Shown one piece after another: positions 25,296 through 34,513 of a DNA stretch of 64,000 bases. Below the pieces are notes generated by a model. It made no database searches and had not been told where the DNA came from. It saw nothing but the letters and a program-made list of their open reading frames with translations. This DNA comes from CALAEC01 sp050692915. Lineage in GTDB: Bacteria > Actinomycetota > UBA4738 > CALAEC01. The stretch's first letter is position 1. Every line of letters begins with the position of its first letter. A program made the translations under genes and the position numbers. The stretch is taken from the NCBI GenBank assembly GCA_050692915.1, contig JBOGVU010000002.1:1-64000 (forward strand), read 5' to 3'.

Positions 25296-26477
25296 GTGTC
25301 TGGCCACCACGACTCTCACCTCGGGCTCTTCCTGCGCTTCTTCCGCTTCGGCCTGCTCGCGTGGGGCGGCCCCGTGGCGCAGATCGCGATGGTCCGGGAG
25401 GAGCTGGTCGAGCGGGAGGGATGGATCTCGAGGGAGCGGTTCAACCGCGTGCTCTCCGTGTACCAGTTGCTCCCCGGTCCGGAGGCACACGAGCTGTGCG
25501 TGTACTTCGGGTACGTGGCCCGAGGGCGTCTCGGAGGGCTCCTGGCCGGTTTGGGGTTCATGCTCCCTGGGTTCACGTTGATCCTCGCGCTCTCTTGGCT
25601 CTACGTCCGATATCGAATCACCGACGTGGTGCCGAACGGGCTCTTCTACGGGTTCCAGGCGGCCGTGTTGGCCCTGATCATCCGCGCGGTGCACCGGATC
25701 GGTCGCCACGTCCTGACGGACCCGTGGCTGTGGGGCATCGGCCTGGCGGCCACCGGGGCCGACCTCGCGGGTGTCCACTTCGGGGTCACCCTGGTCGTGG
25801 CGGGGGCCACCTACGCCGCGCTCCGCCGGAGGAGGTTCGTCCTGGCCGCGGGGGTGGTCCTCGCGGCCACGCTGGCGGCGGTCCTCGTTCCGGCCCTCCA
25901 CTCGGCCCTGGAGCCCGGTCCCGCGGTCGCCGCCACGACCACCTCCACGCCGTCGCTCGCCCGCCTGTTCGGTTCGGGCCTCCTGGCGGGACTCCTCACC
26001 TTCGGGGGCGCCTACACGGTGATCCCGTTCCTGCGGCGGGAGGCGGTGGCCTCAGGCGCGTGGATGACCGACGCGCAGTTCGTCGACGGGATCGCCCTCT
26101 CGGGCATCCTGCCGGCCCCACTGGTGATCGTCGGGACCTTCGTGGGGTACGTGGGCGGCGGTCTTCCCGGGGCACTTGTCGTGACCGCAGGGATCTTCCT
26201 TCCCGCGTTCTCGTTCACGCTGATCGGACACCGATACATCGAGCGGCTGGTGGATGTGCCGCAGTTTCACTCGCTCCTGGACGGCGTGACGGCGGGGGTC
26301 GTCGGCCTCATCGCGGCCACCACGATCCGGCTGGCGCCCACCTCCGTCCCGGACGTTCCCGCCGGCGTCGTCGCCGCGGCCGCGCTCGCGGTCCTGTACC
26401 TATGGAAATCCAAGATGGCGATCGCTGCCGTGATCCTCGGCGGAGGGCTCCTCGGGATCCTGGTCGTCCGGCTCTGA
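25296..26477 (+). CDS. chrA: Chromate transporter, two-domain ChrA
   Basis: 393 aa. Two CHR domains in tandem, each with the family N-terminal motif: FLRFFRFGLLAWGGPVAQIA and LLAGLLTFGGAYTVIPFLRR. About ten transmembrane helices. Long-chain ChrA proteins export chromate, often by proton coupling, and give chromate resistance. The start GTG 25296 begins just ahead of the first CHR motif; the open frame extends upstream without homology. The only cargo gene of M3. Confidence 0.93.
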   Translation: MSGHHDSHLGLFLRFFRFGLLAWGGPVAQIAMVREELVEREGWISRERFNRVLSVYQLLPGPEAHELCVYFGYVARGRLGGLLAGLGFMLPGFTLILALSWLYVRYRITDVVPNGLFYGFQAAVLALIIRAVHRIGRHVLTDPWLWGIGLAATGADLAGVHFGVTLVVAGATYAALRRRRFVLAAGVVLAATLAAVLVPALHSALEPGPAVAATTTSTPSLARLFGSGLLAGLLTFGGAYTVIPFLRREAVASGAWMTDAQFVDGIALSGILPAPLVIVGTFVGYVGGGLPGALVVTAGIFLPAFSFTLIGHRYIERLVDVPQFHSLLDGVTAGVVGLIAATTIRLAPTSVPDVPAGVVAAAALAVLYLWKSKMAIAAVILGGGLLGILVVRL

Positions 26478-26530
26478 CGATGCGTCGATATCATCGGTGA
26501 CCGAGCTCAGTAGCGCTGGACCCCAGAATC

Positions 26531-26634
26531 TCGTGGCTAAATTGTGGCTGACTCAGGTGATGTGACGTGACGTCAGAGCACCTCATATGACCTGTCACCA
26601 GCGGATATGCCTCAGCTGACCCGCTTCGCGCGAT
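26531..26634 (+). repeat. Right end R4 of cassette M3
   Basis: Arms TCGTGGCTAA (26531-26540) and TTGTGGCTGA (26542-26551). CT follows, then 10-bp steps from 26554 (CAGGTGATGT, GACGTGACGT, CAGAGCACCT, CATATGACCT), then the conserved CAGCGGATATGCCT segment and the core. Confidence 0.82.
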
Positions 26635-26677
26635 CTCATAACCCAGAGGTCGCTGGTTCAAATCCAGCCCGCGCAAC
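26635..26677 (+). repeat. att core copy 4
   Basis: Perfect 43-bp copy; similarity to the tRNA locus runs on for seven more bases (GAGCGAA). Confidence 0.95.
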
Positions 26678-26694
26678 GAGCGAAGCGCAGTTGA

Positions 26695-26747
26695 AGGCGG
26701 CTCCCGAAACCCGGGAGCCGCCTCTCTTGTGGCCAATCTGTGGCTAG
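26695..26747 (+). terminator. Left end L4: hairpin plus arm repeats
   Basis: Stem GGCGGCTCCCG...CGGGAGCCGCC (about 26697-26722), then TTGTGGCCAA (26727-26736) and CTGTGGCTAG (26738-26747). The spacing from the core is 50 bp rather than 61. Confidence 0.75.
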
Positions 26748-26775
26748 ATTCCGCGGGGCGTTTCCGAGGCCAAAT

Positions 26776-29700
26776 TCACGAGGCGGACGGGCAGCGCTCG
26801 AGGTGGAGGTACTGGCGGCACTCGTCGTCCGTGAATCCTCTGGTCACCCGTTCTCGAGCTAACTCCATCAGCTCGTTCAGTCGCAACAGGTAGACGCGAA
26901 CGCTCCCGTCGCCGCTCGATGCGGCAAGGCGACCCCCGTCCGGACTGAATGCGACCTCGTTGACGGCGAAGGTGGGGCCCATCAGCCTGAGGACCTCTTC
27001 CCCGGTAGCGGCGTCCCACACCCGGACGGTGGTATCGTCGCCCGCCGTGGCCACGAGCGAGCCGTCCGGGCTGAATCTCGCGTCCCAGACCACCCCCAAG
27101 TGCCCCTTCAACCCGACGAGTTCCTCGCCCGAGGCGAGGTCCCAGATCTTGGCGGTGCCGTCCCCCAGCGCCGTGACCAAGCGGCTTCCGTCGGGGCTGA
27201 AGTCGGAGCTGTACACGCGGACGCCTGCCTGGAACGTGCGCACCTCCCGCCCGGAGCCCACGTGCCACAGCTTGGCGGTTCCCTCCCAGCTCGCCGTGGC
27301 CAACCGGGACCCGTCGGGGCTGAAGGAAAGGCGGAAGACGGCGCCCTGGGGCGGTGTGGAGTCCGAGTGCTCGAGCCGGCGCACCATCGCGCCGGTGGAT
27401 GCATCCCACAGGGTCACCGTCCCGTCGGCGCTGGCGCTGGCCAGAAGGCTCCCATCGGGGCTGAAGGCCACCGCCGGAAGCCAGAAGAACCTCGTTTCGG
27501 GTGTCAGGTTGTGGATGACGGCTGCCGATGACACATCCCACACGGTCACGACGTGGGGTTCGACGACTGAGGAGGTGGTGGCGATCCGGCTGCCGTCCGG
27601 ACTGAAGACCGCGTCCGACACCTCTCCCGTGCCCACCCGCAAGGTCCCGAGATGCTGTCCGGTGGAGGCGTCCCAGATGCGTACCTTTCCATCTCCCTCC
27701 CCGCCCGGGACCAGGAGGCGCGTCCCGTCCGGGCTGTATGCCACCTGAGCCTCGAGTCCAACGGGGCTGACGATGGTGAGGGCCTCCCGGCCTCCCTGGG
27801 GCGTGATATCCCAGATCCTTGCCGTCCCGTCGTCACTGCCGGTGGCCACGAGGGCGCCGTCGAGGCTGAAGGAGACGCTTCCGACCGATTCGCCATGGCC
27901 GGAGAGCACGAGGAGCTCCTTCCCGGTCTTCGCGTCCCACAGCCTCGCTGTGGCATCGGCGCTTCCGGTGGCCAGCCGGGTTCCGTCCCGGCTGAACTCG
28001 ATGTGCCAGACCCAGCCGGTGTGGCCTTCCAAGGTGAGAAGCTCCCCGCCGGTTCGGATGTCCCAGACCTTCCCGGTCCCGTCGATGCTCGCGGTGGCCA
28101 GCTTTCGGCCGTCGGGGCTGAACGCCACCGACGAGACGTCGTTGTCGTGACCGCGCAGCGTCAGAAGCTCCTCGCCCGTCCGAGCGTCCCACACGATGGC
28201 GGTCTTCGCGCCCAGGCACGCGCCGGCCGCGATCCTCTTCCCGTCGGGGCTGAACTTGTTTCCGCAGAGCCCGGTCCCCTCCGGATTCGAGGCAGTCAGC
28301 AGTTCCTCACCGCTGGCCGCATCCCAGATCCTGAGGACGCCCTCTGCCCCCGACGTAGCCACACGGGAGCCATCTGGGCTGAACGAGGCGCTGATCACCG
28401 AATCCTGATGCCCCGAGAGCGTGACGACCTTCTCGCCTGTGTCGGCATCCCACACGATCGACGTGCGGTCCTCGCTAGCCGTCACGAGGCGAGACCCGTC
28501 CGCGCTGAACTCGAGGTCGTTGACCCCACCGGCGTGGCCCTCGAGCGTCAGTAGCTGTTCGCCGTTGCTCGTGTCCCATAGGGCGGCGTCGCTTCCGCTC
28601 GTTCCGTGGGCGGAGCCCGCCGCGGCCAACCGAGTGCCGTCGGGGCTCAGGTCCGTGGCTCCTCCGGCGGGTCCCACGCTCAACACGACGCGGGAGGCCT
28701 GGACGGCCTGGTGGAGGGCCTCGACCGCATCCCTCCCCACCGGCAGCCCACCGGCCCGATAGGCGCGGATCGCCTCCAGGGCCAGGAGGATGCTCCGGTC
28801 GGGGTCCTCACCACGGCTGGCCACGGCGGCGGTCGCCAGTCCCTGGGCCATCGCTACGGTGGCCTCGCGCTCCGCCCGCCGTCGTTGGCCGAGGGCAAAC
28901 GTCGCCAGCCCCGAGGCGATCAGGGCGGCCACGGTGAGCACGGCCACGAGGGCTCTCAACCGGACGAGGGATCGGCGCTCCAACAGCGCCTCGTGGGCCT
29001 TCCGAGCCTCTTCGTTCGCCCGATCGGCCTCCCCCTGGGCCAGGCTTGCCTCGAGGTAGTCGCGCTCGTCCGCCGTGAGGGCCAGCCCGGATGACTCGGC
29101 CCACGCCTCGAACTGGTCGAGGTGGCCGCCCCGGACCAGATAGCTCGGGTCCCGGCCGGCTTCTTCCCACTCCCGAGCGGACGTCGCCAGGCGGCGATGC
29201 ATCCTGACGTCCTCCCGGGCGCCCTCGATCCAGACTCGGAGACGAGACCATTCGCTGAGCAGGGCCTCGTGGGCCACCTCCACGGTGGGGCCACGGGTGA
29301 GGGGATCCCGGTCGAAGGAGAGGAGCCGGCGGGCTCCGAAGGTGTCGATCACCGACTCCATGGCCTCCCGGTCGACCTCGACCGAGGTGAGCTCGGCCCG
29401 CAGGACCCGCCGGCGAGTGTCCACGCTCCCTTCCTCTCCGAGGGTGACGAGGCGTAGGAAGAGCTGACGGGCAGCCTCCTTCCCCGCGTCGTTCAACCCC
29501 TCGTAGAGGTCCTCGGCCCGGCGAGCGAGGGCGCCGGAGACGCCCCCGATGTCCCGGTACGCCTCCAGGGTGAGGGTCGAGTCGGTCCGACGCTCGAAGA
29601 GCTCGGTGACGGCGTACTGGAGCAGCGGCAGGGCGCCGGGCTGGTCGGCTACGTCGGCCACGACCTCGGCGATCAGCCGGGGCTCCACTGCGATCCCGAC

Positions 29701-31941
29701 GAGCTCTGCGGGACCGGTGACGGCCCGCTCCAGCTCCTCCACCGAAAGGGCAGTCACCGCCTGGCTCCGGGCGGCCAGGAGGTCGCCGAACCCCCGGTAG
29801 AGAAGGGGCCGGTCGTAGAAGTCGGCTCGGAGGGTCACGACGACCCGTACCCGACTCCGGGGATCGGTGGCGGCGGTGAGAAGTGCGGTCAGGAACCTGG
29901 CTCGTTCGTCCTGGTCGTCGACCTGGGTGAACACCTCCTCGAACTGGTCGATCAGGAGCAGAAGCTCCGAATCGTCGGACGGAAGGACCGCCTCGGTTGC
30001 CCGGACGAGGCCGTAGGTGTCCTGTCCCATCTCCACGTTGAGGTCGGGAGGGGGATCCACTGCGATCCTCATGAGGGCTGCCCCCAGCTCCTCGAACGGA
30101 TGCGGCCCCGGGACCATCTCAACGACGAACCACCGATGGGATCCGGGAAGAGCGCCCTCTCTGAGGGCCGGGATCAGTCCGGCCCGGACCAGCGAGGACT
30201 TGCCGCTCCCGGACGGGCCCACGATCGCGAGGAATCGGGACCCCTCACCCGGCTCTGCCATCCGACCCACGAGACCCTCCGTGAGCGCTTCGCGGCCGAA
30301 GAAGTCGGCGGCGTCGGCCTCGAAGAACGCCCGCAGCCCCTTGTAGGGGTTGCGCAGCTCCACGTCGGGGGCGCGGACCCCTCGGACCCTGGCGCGAGCA
30401 ACGGCGCCGCGGAAGGCTGCGGCGAGGGCCTGGGGGTCCGGGTAGCGGTCTCCGGGGTCCTTGGCCGTGGCCCGCTCGATGACCTCTTCGACCGCCGCGG
30501 GGACCTCCGGGCGCAGGGCCCGGATCCGAGGAAGCGGCTCGCGCAGTTGCTTCTCCACGACCTCGTGAACGGGGGTCTCGGCGAAGGGGTGGCGCCCGAC
30601 CAGGACCTCGTATAGGACCAGCCCGAGGCTGTAGATGTCGGTGCGCGTGGTCGCGGGATCGCCCCGGATCTCCTCGGGGGAGAGGTAGTAGGCGAGCGGG
30701 CTGGGGGTGCCGCCCGATGCTGCCACGTCGGCCGCCGCCAGGTCCTTGGCGATACCGAAGTCGGAGAGGTAGGCGTTCCCGTCCTCGTCGAACAGGATGT
30801 TGGCGGGCTTCACGTCGCGGTGGACCACCCCCTGGCGGTGGGCGGCGGCCAGGGCCAGGGCGAGCTCGTCGAGGAGCCGCGCCGCCCCGTCAGCTTGTAG
30901 GGAGCCATGGGCCAGGGCCCCCCGAAGGCTGCCTCCCCGCAGGTACCGCATCACCAGGTACGCCCCATCGGGCTCTCTCCAGAAGTCGTACAAGGGGACG
31001 ATGTGAGGGTGCTCCAGGCGGGCCACCAGCTGGGCCTCCGACTCGAACCGCCGGATGAACTCGGGGTCGTTGGCGAACCGGGGATGGATCACTTTCACGG
31101 CCACTTCCCGGCCCACCTGGGGCTGGAAGGCCCGGTGGACCGCCCCGAAGGCGCCGGCCCCGATCTCCTCGAGGAGTCGGTACCCCCTGAGGGGCTCTCC
31201 GCGGATCTCGAGGGCGAGGTCCTGCCGGAGGATCTGCTCTTGGAGACGTTGAAGCTCCGATGAGGGATCGATGCCGAGCTCCTCGGCGAGGATCTCACGA
31301 GCCCTCTGGAAGGCGGCGAGGGCGTCGCCCTGCCGGCCGGATCGGTAAAGAGCGAGCATGAGCTGCCCCCATAACCGCTCCCTCAGCGGATACACGCCGA
31401 TGAGGGTCTCCAGCTCGGGGACGAGCTCGATGTGGCGTCCCAGGGCCAGTTCGGCGTCGATCCGTCCTTCCGTGGCGGCCACCCGCAGCTCTTCGAGCCG
31501 GGCGATCTCCGGCTGCAGGGACGCCTGGTGCGTTAGGTCGTCGAGGGCAGGACCCCTCCAGAGCGACAGCGCCTCGTCGAGGGTGCGGGCCGCGGTGGCG
31601 GGGTCGGCGGGGAGCAGGTGCCGGCCCTCCTGGACCAGGGCCTCGAATCGGAGGACGTCGATCTCGGATGGATCGGCGTGAACGACGTACCCGCCTGAGC
31701 GACTCTCGATGCGTTCCCGACCCAGCGCTTTGCGGAGGTGAGAGACGTAGCCCTGGAGGGTGCTGCGGGCGGCCTCCGGGACGTCCTCCCCCCAGACTTG
31801 GTCGATCAGCCGGTCTGAGGTAACCAGTCCGTTGGCCCTGAGGAGCAGGTGAACGAGCACCGCCCGCTGCTTGGGCCCTCCGAGAGGGAGTGCCCTTCGC
31901 CCCCGGGTGACCTCAACCGGCCCGAGGAGCCGAAACTGCAT
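26776..31941 (-). CDS. Giant BTAD-Ser/Thr kinase-nSTAND-WD40 signalling protein (paralog A)
   Basis: 1721 aa. Residues 1-95 are a SARP winged helix (MQFRLLGPVEVTRGRRALPL), 95-245 the BTAD region, and 251-510 a protein kinase (AVKV Lys near 283, HRDVKPANIL near 376, DFG near 394). At 531 NPYKGLRAF opens an nSTAND NTPase (Walker A GPSGSGKSS near 576, Walker B LLLIDQFEE). A single transmembrane helix lies near 990-1012, and WD40 repeats (FSPDG...WD type) run from about 1090 to 1690. The layout suggests a membrane-tethered receptor with an outside WD40 sensor and an inside kinase plus DNA-binding part. It is the only gene on this strand in M4, 29 bp from the left arms. Function beyond signalling is unknown. 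Confidence 0.9.
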   Translation of the reverse strand: MQFRLLGPVEVTRGRRALPLGGPKQRAVLVHLLLRANGLVTSDRLIDQVWGEDVPEAARSTLQGYVSHLRKALGRERIESRSGGYVVHADPSEIDVLRFEALVQEGRHLLPADPATAARTLDEALSLWRGPALDDLTHQASLQPEIARLEELRVAATEGRIDAELALGRHIELVPELETLIGVYPLRERLWGQLMLALYRSGRQGDALAAFQRAREILAEELGIDPSSELQRLQEQILRQDLALEIRGEPLRGYRLLEEIGAGAFGAVHRAFQPQVGREVAVKVIHPRFANDPEFIRRFESEAQLVARLEHPHIVPLYDFWREPDGAYLVMRYLRGGSLRGALAHGSLQADGAARLLDELALALAAAHRQGVVHRDVKPANILFDEDGNAYLSDFGIAKDLAAADVAASGGTPSPLAYYLSPEEIRGDPATTRTDIYSLGLVLYEVLVGRHPFAETPVHEVVEKQLREPLPRIRALRPEVPAAVEEVIERATAKDPGDRYPDPQALAAAFRGAVARARVRGVRAPDVELRNPYKGLRAFFEADAADFFGREALTEGLVGRMAEPGEGSRFLAIVGPSGSGKSSLVRAGLIPALREGALPGSHRWFVVEMVPGPHPFEELGAALMRIAVDPPPDLNVEMGQDTYGLVRATEAVLPSDDSELLLLIDQFEEVFTQVDDQDERARFLTALLTAATDPRSRVRVVVTLRADFYDRPLLYRGFGDLLAARSQAVTALSVEELERAVTGPAELVGIAVEPRLIAEVVADVADQPGALPLLQYAVTELFERRTDSTLTLEAYRDIGGVSGALARRAEDLYEGLNDAGKEAARQLFLRLVTLGEEGSVDTRRRVLRAELTSVEVDREAMESVIDTFGARRLLSFDRDPLTRGPTVEVAHEALLSEWSRLRVWIEGAREDVRMHRRLATSAREWEEAGRDPSYLVRGGHLDQFEAWAESSGLALTADERDYLEASLAQGEADRANEEARKAHEALLERRSLVRLRALVAVLTVAALIASGLATFALGQRRRAEREATVAMAQGLATAAVASRGEDPDRSILLALEAIRAYRAGGLPVGRDAVEALHQAVQASRVVLSVGPAGGATDLSPDGTRLAAAGSAHGTSGSDAALWDTSNGEQLLTLEGHAGGVNDLEFSADGSRLVTASEDRTSIVWDADTGEKVVTLSGHQDSVISASFSPDGSRVATSGAEGVLRIWDAASGEELLTASNPEGTGLCGNKFSPDGKRIAAGACLGAKTAIVWDARTGEELLTLRGHDNDVSSVAFSPDGRKLATASIDGTGKVWDIRTGGELLTLEGHTGWVWHIEFSRDGTRLATGSADATARLWDAKTGKELLVLSGHGESVGSVSFSLDGALVATGSDDGTARIWDITPQGGREALTIVSPVGLEAQVAYSPDGTRLLVPGGEGDGKVRIWDASTGQHLGTLRVGTGEVSDAVFSPDGSRIATTSSVVEPHVVTVWDVSSAAVIHNLTPETRFFWLPAVAFSPDGSLLASASADGTVTLWDASTGAMVRRLEHSDSTPPQGAVFRLSFSPDGSRLATASWEGTAKLWHVGSGREVRTFQAGVRVYSSDFSPDGSRLVTALGDGTAKIWDLASGEELVGLKGHLGVVWDARFSPDGSLVATAGDDTTVRVWDAATGEEVLRLMGPTFAVNEVAFSPDGGRLAASSGDGSVRVYLLRLNELMELARERVTRGFTDDECRQYLHLERCPSAS

Positions 31942-32057
31942 GCCGCGACGGTACGACTTCTCCGCTCGGAGAGGAATACCCGCCTGCCTTCGGTGTCCAA
32001 GGGTTTTCCAAGTCGCCGGTGTTCCGATCTATGGGTCTGAGCCGAGAGGTGGGAGTC

Positions 32058-33242
32058 ATGAACGCAAGCAGGACGAACTCGCAGCGTTGGCAGAAGTGTC
32101 TGGGACTCCTGTTCGCTGTGGGCCTTCTCGGTGTGGGCTGCTCGTCCGGGGAGCACGGAGCCTCGAGTTCGAGGCCGGTCGAGACGGGAGCCTTGCCTTC
32201 GTGCGCCCCCGGCACGATCACGACCGTGGCCGGGACGGGAACCTACGGTGATTCGGGGGACGGGGCACCGGCGACCAAAGCAGAGCTGGCCGGTCCCTAT
32301 GCGGTGGCGACAGATGCTCACGGCAACGTGTACATCGGAGAGTTCGGATCGCTCGGCCCGTCAGGCGGCGGGCACCGCGTTCGCATGGTTTCCGAGGACG
32401 GCATCATCACGACGGTCGCCGGGACGGGGAAGCCGGGGTACTCGGGAGACGGCGGTCCTGCGACCGAGGCCAGACTCGATACGCCGACCGGCCTCGCCGT
32501 CGACGAGGCGGGCAACCTCTACATCGCCGATTCCGGCAACCACGTTGTCCGCAAGGTTGACTCCTCTGGCGTCATCACGACGGTGGCCGGGACGGGGAAG
32601 CCCGGATACTCGGGAGACGGCGGTCCTGCTCCGAGAGCCCGGATGGATCGCCCGGAGAACCTCTTCCTCAGGTCGGATGGAACCCTCTACGTCACCGACA
32701 CCTTCAACATGACGGTGCGCAGGATCGACGCTACAGGGACCATCACGACGGTGGCCGGGACCGGGAAGCCGGGATACTCGGGAGACGGCGGTCCCGCGAC
32801 GAAGTCACAGCTCTGGGAGCCACACGACATCGAGCTCGACGAAGCGGGGAACATGTACATCGCCGATACGTTCAACCACCGCGTTCGCGTGATTGACCCG
32901 GGAGATTCGATCACGACATATGCCGGGACCGGACAGCCTGGGGTGGTGGGCGAGGTCGGCGGGCCTGCAACGTCGGCGGATATCGGTTTTCCTGCGGGCC
33001 TCGCCGTCGATGACGACGGGAGTCTGTATATCAGTGACAACGGCCACCGACGCGTCGTGAAGGTTGGGAAGGACGGAACGATCAGCCTGTTCGCCGGCAG
33101 CGGGTCCTTCGGGAACTCAGGCGATGGGGGTCCCGCCACGGACGCCGAGTTCGCGCATCTCGTGGGCCTCGCGTTCGATGCGGACGGGAACCTCTACATC
33201 GCAGACCGCGATAACCACAACGTCCGCAAGGTGTGCACGTGA
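32058..33242 (+). CDS. NHL-repeat lipoprotein
   Basis: 394 aa, start ATG 32058 (GTGGGAG upstream). Lipobox LLGVGCSSG, Cys near 28. Six NHL-type beta-propeller blades follow, each with TTVAGTGKPGYSGDGGPAT and then LYIADSGNHVVRKV or similar. The blades are nearly identical at DNA level at 32400-32470, 32570-32640 and 32740-32800. Surface-exposed propellers of this type bind proteins or sugars. It diverges from the giant kinase gene across a 116-bp gap, so the two may share control, and its propeller may meet the WD40 domain outside the cell. The latter is speculation. Confidence 0.85.
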   Translation: MNASRTNSQRWQKCLGLLFAVGLLGVGCSSGEHGASSSRPVETGALPSCAPGTITTVAGTGTYGDSGDGAPATKAELAGPYAVATDAHGNVYIGEFGSLGPSGGGHRVRMVSEDGIITTVAGTGKPGYSGDGGPATEARLDTPTGLAVDEAGNLYIADSGNHVVRKVDSSGVITTVAGTGKPGYSGDGGPAPRARMDRPENLFLRSDGTLYVTDTFNMTVRRIDATGTITTVAGTGKPGYSGDGGPATKSQLWEPHDIELDEAGNMYIADTFNHRVRVIDPGDSITTYAGTGQPGVVGEVGGPATSADIGFPAGLAVDDDGSLYISDNGHRRVVKVGKDGTISLFAGSGSFGNSGDGGPATDAEFAHLVGLAFDADGNLYIADRDNHNVRKVCT

Positions 33243-33461
33243 CGACAGCAGGGATTCCCCCGGATTCTCCAAAGAAGCCCGGGGCGGAAGCGCCGACCGT
33301 GCCCACGTCGAGGAGGTCCTTCGGACCTTTGCCTTCGCCGAGGAGAGGAGGAGCAGACGAGGCCGCGCCTGCCACGCAAGGAAGGAGGTGGAAGGGCTTT
33401 GAGGACGTTGCTTGGCCGCGGGCAGGAAGCCAGCGGATGTCCCACAGGAGAGGAGAGAGAG

Positions 33462-33866
33462 ATGCGTGCACTGCGCCTCAAGGGAGGGATCGTTTTCGGA
33501 AGTGTTGTGCTCGCCGTTGCGCTGAGCGCCAGCATTGTGGCCGCCCAGGTGACGAGTACGGTGCTGGCGGACACGAACACTGTGCGGCTTCGCATCGTCC
33601 GTACCGAGGCTACTGGAGGCTTCGATTCGAACTGGCACACGCATCAGGGACCGGCGATCGTTCAGGTCCAAGAAGGCCGCTTCAAGATCTTCCAGGAGAG
33701 TTGCGAGCCCAAGGTGGTGGGACCGGGTGAGACGTACATCGAGATCCCCGGCGTCCCGGTCCGGGCCGTGGCGAAGGGAGACATCACGTGGACCACGACG
33801 CTGGTCCTCCCGAACAGCGCCCCTGGCGACCCCATGGCGGCGCCGGCGAGCGACCCCTGCTCGTAG
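33462..33866 (+). CDS. Secreted cupin-like protein
   Basis: 134 aa, start ATG 33462 after GGAGAGGAGAGA. Signal peptide to about residue 29 (SVVLAVALSASIVAAQ). The mature part resembles a small cupin: SNWHTHQGPAIVQVQEG with two His, then GPGETYIEIPGVPVRAVA. It may bind a metal, but ligands are incomplete for the classic motif. No function assigned. Confidence 0.7.
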   Translation: MRALRLKGGIVFGSVVLAVALSASIVAAQVTSTVLADTNTVRLRIVRTEATGGFDSNWHTHQGPAIVQVQEGRFKIFQESCEPKVVGPGETYIEIPGVPVRAVAKGDITWTTTLVLPNSAPGDPMAAPASDPCS

Positions 33867-33892
33867 AAGGACAGGTGTAGGACCTGCCCCGG

Positions 33893-33914
33893 GTGCCCGG
33901 CTTGAGCCGGGCAC
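33893..33914 (+). terminator. Terminator hairpin after the cupin-like gene
   Basis: 9-bp perfect stem GTGCCCGGC/GCCGGGCAC with a 4-nt loop, 27 bp after the stop codon. Confidence 0.6.
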
Positions 33915-33997
33915 CAGGGGCTCGCCCCTGCCCCCAACTCCTCAGGCGGCGCTCGGGCCGCAGCTGCTGCCGAGGCACACGCTCGTGCCCCCGATTT

Positions 33998-34101
33998 TTG
34001 TGGCTAATTTGTGGCTCACTCAGGTGATCTGACCTGATCTAAGACCGTCTCACATGACGTGTGAGCAGCGGATATGCCTCTCGTGACCTGGAAACGCAGG
34101 A
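33998..34101 (+). repeat. Right end R5 of cassette M4
   Basis: Arms TTGTGGCTAA (33998-34007) and TTGTGGCTCA (34009-34018). CT follows, then 10-bp steps from 34021 (CAGGTGATCT, GACCTGATCT, AAGACCGTCT, CACATGACGT), then GTGAGCAGCGGATATGCCT with few changes before the core. Confidence 0.85.
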
Positions 34102-34144
34102 CTCATAACCCAGAGGTCGCTGGTTCAAATCCAGCCCGCGCAAC
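34102..34144 (+). repeat. att core copy 5
   Basis: Perfect 43-bp copy, followed by GAGCGAAA as at the tRNA locus. Confidence 0.95.
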
Positions 34145-34171
34145 GAGCGAAATAGCAGGACAGAGGCCTTA

Positions 34172-34225
34172 GGGCGGCTCCTCTCGGCGAGGATCCGCCC
34201 TTTTTTGTGGCTAATTTGTGGCTAA
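34172..34225 (+). terminator. Left end L5: terminator hairpin plus arm repeats
   Basis: Stem GGGCGGCTCCTC...GAGGATCCGCCC with a run of six T, then TTGTGGCTAA at 34205-34214 and 34216-34225, about 61 bp from the core. Confidence 0.8.
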
Positions 34226-34513
34226 ATTCCTCGCATCCCGACGTACACGAGTCTTCGGGGACGATCTGAGGCGGGTCGAGGAAGGCGGGCCTGGGGGGAG
34301 AGGGTGGCGCCGTTTCTTGGCCACAGGACGGCGACCCGGAACCTCCTGGACGCGGCGTCCGACGATCCAAAGCGCCACGCGCGAAGCTCGTCCGCCAACT
34401 GCAAGCCATCGGCTATCGCGTCACCCTCGAGGAGGTGGAGGCCGCGGAGCATTCGCGGCATTTCACCACAGCCCTGGCGCGGTCGTGCACGGAGGCCAGA
34501 GAAGGGAGGATCG

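Larger units (their letters stand above)
23762..26634. mobile_element. Cassette M3: minimal integrase 2 + chromate transporter element
   Basis: 2.9 kb between cores 3 and 4, with just two genes placed back to back: an intact integrase pointing to core 3 and an intact chromate transporter. Both ends are complete. It looks like the smallest self-sufficient unit of the array. Confidence 0.85.
26678..34101. mobile_element. Cassette M4: giant kinase/WD40 protein cargo, no integrase
   Basis: 7.4 kb between cores 4 and 5. It holds the first giant BTAD-kinase-nSTAND-WD40 gene, an NHL lipoprotein and a small secreted protein. Both ends are well kept, but there is no recombinase. Confidence 0.8.

Noticed and set aside
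34340..34510. Possible transposase C-terminal remnant (KLVRQLQAIGYRVTLEEV)
   Set aside because: It looks faintly transposase-like, but the match is short, no stop or inverted repeats frame it, and I could not assign an IS family.
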